Positions 8,301-9,884 of a stretch of 9,884 bases of DNA are shown here, in pieces. The notes beneath the pieces are model-generated. The model saw only the letters and a program-made list of their open reading frames with translations, was not told the DNA's origin and ran no database searches. Made by a program: the position numbers and the translations under genes. Numbering within the stretch: the stretch's first letter is position 1; each line of letters opens with the position of its first letter. Source of the DNA: an uncultured Bacillota bacterium (lineage in GTDB: Bacteria; Bacillota_I; Bacilli_A; RFN20; CAG-449); contig CABUOQ010000037.1 in the NCBI GenBank assembly GCA_902493275.1, forward strand, positions 1 through 9,884, written 5' to 3'.

Positions 8301-9626
8301 TATGGATTTGTTTTAGGTTATTTAAGAGATGGATTGCATATTGATGAAAATAGTGTTTCAAATGCTGAAAAAACTAGAATCGCTATTGGATGTCAAGATG
8401 TAAAAAGAACTACCGGTCAACATCCAGGAGGAATTATTGTTATTCCAGCAGGTTATGATGTGTTTGATTTTACCCCATATCAATATCCAGCGGATGATTT
8501 AAATGCCACATGGAAAACTACTCACTTTGATTTCCATGCGATTCACGATAATGTTTTAAAGTTGGATTTATTAGGTCACGTAGATCCGATAGCTTTAAAA
8601 TTCTTAGGAGATGTCACTGGTATTGATCCACGACACGTTCCAATGAATGATAAAAAAGTTATTTCCATCTTTTCTAGTCGTGACGCGTTACAATGCAAAG
8701 AAAATTATTTAAATGAAACAACCGGAGCACTTGGTCTTCCAGAATTTGGAACAGCTTTAACTCGTCAAATGCTAGAGGAGATTAAACCTCAAACCTTTGC
8801 TGATTTAGTTTTAATTTCAGGCTTAAGCCATGGGACTGATGTTTGGTCAGGAAATGCTCAAGATTTATTAAGAAATAAGATATGTGATGTCAATGGTATT
8901 ATCGCTTGTCGTGATGATGTTATGCTATTTTTACAAGCGCATGGTATTGAAAACTCAATGGCGTTTAAGACTATGGAATCAGTTAGAAAAGGCCGTAAGA
9001 TTCCTCCAGAATTTATGGATACTTTAATTGAACATCACATTCCTGATTATTATATAGAGTCTGCGAATAAGTGCAAATACTTATTCCCAAAAGCTCACGC
9101 AGTAGCTTATGTTACTATGGCAGTAAGAATAGCGTGGTATAAACTTTATCAACCTCTAGCGTATTATGCGTGTTTCTTTTCAACAAGAGCAAAGCAATTT
9201 GATTTAAATGCTATGATGGGTGGAAGAACAGAAATTATTAATAAATTAAATGAAATCAAAGATAGAAAAGCTAAAAGATTACAAACTCCAAAAGATGATG
9301 AAATTGATAAGACCTTGCATATCGCGTTAGAGATGGTTGAAAGAGGTTATAAAGTCAGTAATATAGATTTGTATAAATCTGATTATCGCAATTTTACTAT
9401 CGATAAAGAAAATAATGCTATTATTCCACCATTTATAGTAATAGATGGTTTAGGTGAAGTCCCTGCTAAATCAGTCGTAGATGCAAGAAATAAAAAGAAA
9501 TTTGTTTCTCAAGAGGACTTAATTGCTAGAACTTCATTAAATTCAACAACTATTGAAACTTTAAAAAAATTGCATGTTTTGGATGATTTGCCAGAGGAAG
9601 ATCAAATTAGATTATTCGATTTTTAA
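5319..9626 (+). CDS. polC: DNA polymerase III alpha subunit, PolC type (with 3'-5' exonuclease)
   Basis: This is the replicative DNA polymerase of low-GC Gram-positives. The 1435 residues match Bacillus/Staphylococcus PolC. In order: an N-terminal domain (about 1-195); an OB fold from about 207; a PHP domain beginning with H312-L-H314 and DHGN (345-348); an inserted DEDDh proofreading exonuclease (D399-F-E401-TTG, H479-N-A-S-F-D484, H540 and D545); and the rest of PHP with D711-C-H713. The polymerase core has GSRGSVGSS (870-878), a zinc-binding C898-P-K-C901 and C923-P-H-C926, catalytic D952-I-D954, and a third aspartate at D1083 in KLDLLGH. It ends in a hydrophobic LFDF tail, where PolC normally carries its sliding-clamp contact. 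All catalytic residues are present. The ATG has no ribosome site at usual distance. The frame opens after TGA at 5286, so only a non-ATG start such as ATT 5298 could extend it. No proS precedes it, unlike Bacillus. Confidence 0.98.
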   Translation: MDGLFERFLRKLGVKDLELFENCKFSTSKYDAKTDIFKGTIENSSFFKYQAAQELLSAMDRAPFKLDITFKYPNGIKQEQLIELLKDEFVSHTGLNESLMPKFNFENNTIDLTFFGRSHQKNLEPVVQMWEELFEDLQIQYDIVTSIDYKNEELKRREQKVLSLLPSIKEEYEKTLANRYQNEVTSQRTKGNYVDMKLKDVNENSGNIRIVGKIFQAESRTSRKNKKILNFFVYDKTYSIECIAFENRRNFKPEFFEELEAKKPSVEIKGFVSRSQYNNELQLKADYICVNDEFTLEDDTEDTSPEKRVELHLHTKMSTMDAVSTITDYCLQAKKWGMKAIALTDHGNVQAFPEAQKIGAKTGLKILYGSELYMVDEQLDYVFNPSDVILNKATYVVFDFETTGLSARYDRIIEFGAVKFKDGIIVDNIDLFIDPEIEIPQMIVEKTHVTNAMVRGKTKIKEALKIMKEFICDAILVAHNASFDYGFLNEAFKNNNQEEIKNPVIDTLALAWYMFPNAKSHSLGGLCRQFGVEYDELSAHRANYDAEVLNEAWQAMLVKLTQNNMELKHKELLDLRNDQILKNARVKHCIALAKNPQGLKDLFKIISYSCTDYFASIPRIPRRIIEKYRENLIIGSACFNGEVFDAAMTRSEAVLKQKMKFYDYIEVQPLENYDFLINDHQVTSMDKIKQYVKDVIKAAKDINKLVVATSDCHYVRPSSKEFRDVYIYAKAVGGMRHPLNPNRREKQAHYENPNQHMRSTDEMLEAFNFIDESLAKEIVITNTNKIADMCEVLYPCKSELYPPKIENCDNRLVERVYAKAHEMYGNPLPDLIKNRLEAELKGIIKYGYSVQFFIASEIVRRANADGYIVGSRGSVGSSFVATMADITEVNALPPHYLCPKCKYLEQVNDSNIKSGYDLPNKKCPHCGADMMQDGQNLPFATFLGFNAEKVPDIDLNFPGDYQGKAHLLTKEFLGDSGNDAYRAGTIETVAEKTAYGFVLGYLRDGLHIDENSVSNAEKTRIAIGCQDVKRTTGQHPGGIIVIPAGYDVFDFTPYQYPADDLNATWKTTHFDFHAIHDNVLKLDLLGHVDPIALKFLGDVTGIDPRHVPMNDKKVISIFSSRDALQCKENYLNETTGALGLPEFGTALTRQMLEEIKPQTFADLVLISGLSHGTDVWSGNAQDLLRNKICDVNGIIACRDDVMLFLQAHGIENSMAFKTMESVRKGRKIPPEFMDTLIEHHIPDYYIESANKCKYLFPKAHAVAYVTMAVRIAWYKLYQPLAYYACFFSTRAKQFDLNAMMGGRTEIINKLNEIKDRKAKRLQTPKDDEIDKTLHIALEMVERGYKVSNIDLYKSDYRNFTIDKENNAIIPPFIVIDGLGEVPAKSVVDARNKKKFVSQEDLIARTSLNSTTIETLKKLHVLDDLPEEDQIRLFDF

Positions 9627-9641
9627 TTAGATGATATTTAA

Positions 9642-9670
9642 TTGACAAGGTTTATAAATTAGAGTAATAT
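9642..9670 (+). promoter_or_regulatory. Consensus promoter of the tRNA-Ala gene
   Basis: A perfect -35, TTGACA (9642-9647), is followed by an ideal 17-base spacer and a -10, TAATAT (9665-9670, four of six). Transcription would begin near 9677, nine or so bases before the mature tRNA. It is the best-matching promoter in the window and starts 15 bases after the polC stop. Confidence 0.75.
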
Positions 9671-9681
9671 AGCCTTGTCAA
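9642..9681. repeat. Perfect 9-bp inverted repeat enclosing the tRNA promoter
   Basis: TTGACAAGG (9642-9650) is exactly repeated in inverse as CCTTGTCAA (9673-9681), with a 22-base spacer. The left arm is the -35 box; the right arm covers the expected start site. No T-run follows the right arm, so a terminator role for polC is unlikely. Confidence 0.8.
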
Positions 9682-9685
9682 CATT

Positions 9686-9761
9686 GGGGCTGTAGCTCAT
9701 CTGGGAGAGCGCATCCATGGCATGGATGAGGTGGCGAGTTCGAGCCTCGTCAGCTCCACCA
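9686..9761 (+). tRNA. tRNA-Ala, anticodon GGC
   Basis: This is a full 76-base cloverleaf with encoded CCA. The acceptor stem is GGGGCTG (9686-9692) with CAGCTCC (9751-9757) and discriminator A9758. The third pair is G:U, the G3-U70 identity element read by alanyl-tRNA synthetase. The D stem is GCTC/GAGC (9695-9698, 9707-9710). The anticodon stem is CATCC/GGATG with loop ATGGCAT, giving anticodon GGC at 9719-9721, which reads GCC and GCU. The T arm is GCGAG/CTCGT with loop TTCGAGC. Position 15 is T (9700) and position 48 is G (9733), instead of the usual purine-15/pyrimidine-48 pair. It has its own promoter and terminator. Confidence 0.97.
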
Positions 9762-9773
9762 AAATTATAATTT

Positions 9774-9796
9774 ACGCCTATTTATAGGTGTTTTTT
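9774..9796 (+). terminator. Intrinsic terminator of the tRNA-Ala gene
   Basis: ACGCCTA (9774-9780) pairs with TAGGTGT (9785-9791) over seven base pairs, including one G:U, around a TTTA loop. A six-T run (9791-9796) follows directly. It lies 13 bases after the tRNA CCA end, which makes the tRNA a single-gene transcript. Confidence 0.8.
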
Positions 9797-9830
9797 ATTA
9801 TTGGTCGCTTGCCGTGATACTGTTTTGATG

Positions 9831-9855
9831 TATACGTTAAAATTTAACACGTATA
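9831..9855. promoter_or_regulatory. Palindromic operator-like element overlapping a possible -10 box
   Basis: The outer arms TATACGT (9831-9837) and ACGTATA (9849-9855) are perfect inverse copies. A nested pair, GTTAAA (9836-9841) and TTTAAC (9843-9848), shares the centre. The right outer arm runs into TATAAT at 9852-9857, a perfect -10 sequence. The best -35 candidates are poor (TGTATA at 17-base spacing, or TTGATG at 9825-9830 with 21 bases). If a gene starts beyond the window, this could be a repressor site on its promoter; that is inference. No coding sequence is seen from 9797 to the end. Confidence 0.35.
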
Positions 9856-9884
9856 ATAAAAAAAGAAAAAGATAATCAGAAATA

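Noticed and set aside
9818..9823. TG-extended TACTGT as a second promoter after the tRNA
   Set aside because: The hexamer is a poor match and nothing like a -35 lies at proper distance.

Overview
This AT-rich window (roughly 30% G+C by eye) reads as a chromosome segment of a low-GC Gram-positive (Bacillota) bacterium. The strongest evidence is a full-length PolC, the DNA polymerase III alpha type with its own proofreading domain that is typical of this phylum, next to uppS-cdsA-dxr-rseP in the order known from Bacilli. About thirty tryptophans in the seven proteins are all TGG and no frame uses TGA, so a mycoplasma-type code in which TGA means Trp is unlikely. I would place it in or near the Bacilli/Mollicutes-related lineages, but the sequence does not fix a genus.

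Layout. All genes are on the + strand. Positions 37-1003 hold two tandem paralogous lipoproteins of unknown function. Each is 160 aa with its lipobox cysteine at residue 20, and each carries the same Trp- and Cys-rich motif. They end at a strong AT-rich hairpin with T-runs (1036-1089). A sharp -10 box (1101-1106) then starts the envelope operon: uppS (1126-1869), cdsA (1856-2821), dxr (2821-3993) and rseP (3981-5258). These four are packed with overlaps of 14, 1 and 13 bases, so translational coupling is likely. A 60-base gap with a possible extended -10 promoter precedes polC (5319-9626). After polC comes a tRNA-Ala(GGC) gene (9686-9761) with an excellent promoter of its own and an intrinsic terminator (9774-9796). 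The last ~90 bases contain a palindromic element overlapping a possible -10 box and no recognisable gene.

How the genes fit together. Dxr commits carbon to the MEP isoprenoid pathway. UppS polymerises the resulting isoprenyl diphosphates into the C55 undecaprenyl carrier for wall synthesis. CdsA makes CDP-diacylglycerol for phospholipids. RseP is the site-2 intramembrane protease that completes regulated cleavage of membrane proteins. PolC is the replicative polymerase. Compared with the Bacillus order (frr-uppS-cdsA-dxr-rasP-proS-polC), proS is missing and nothing resembling frr lies upstream; the lipoprotein pair and a terminator occupy that position.

The least explained content is the lipoprotein family. 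Second come the regulatory symmetries around the tRNA: a 9-bp perfect inverted repeat embedding its promoter, a rare U15/G48 combination in the tRNA, and the terminal palindrome. I found no CRISPR array, insertion sequence, phage gene or defence system.
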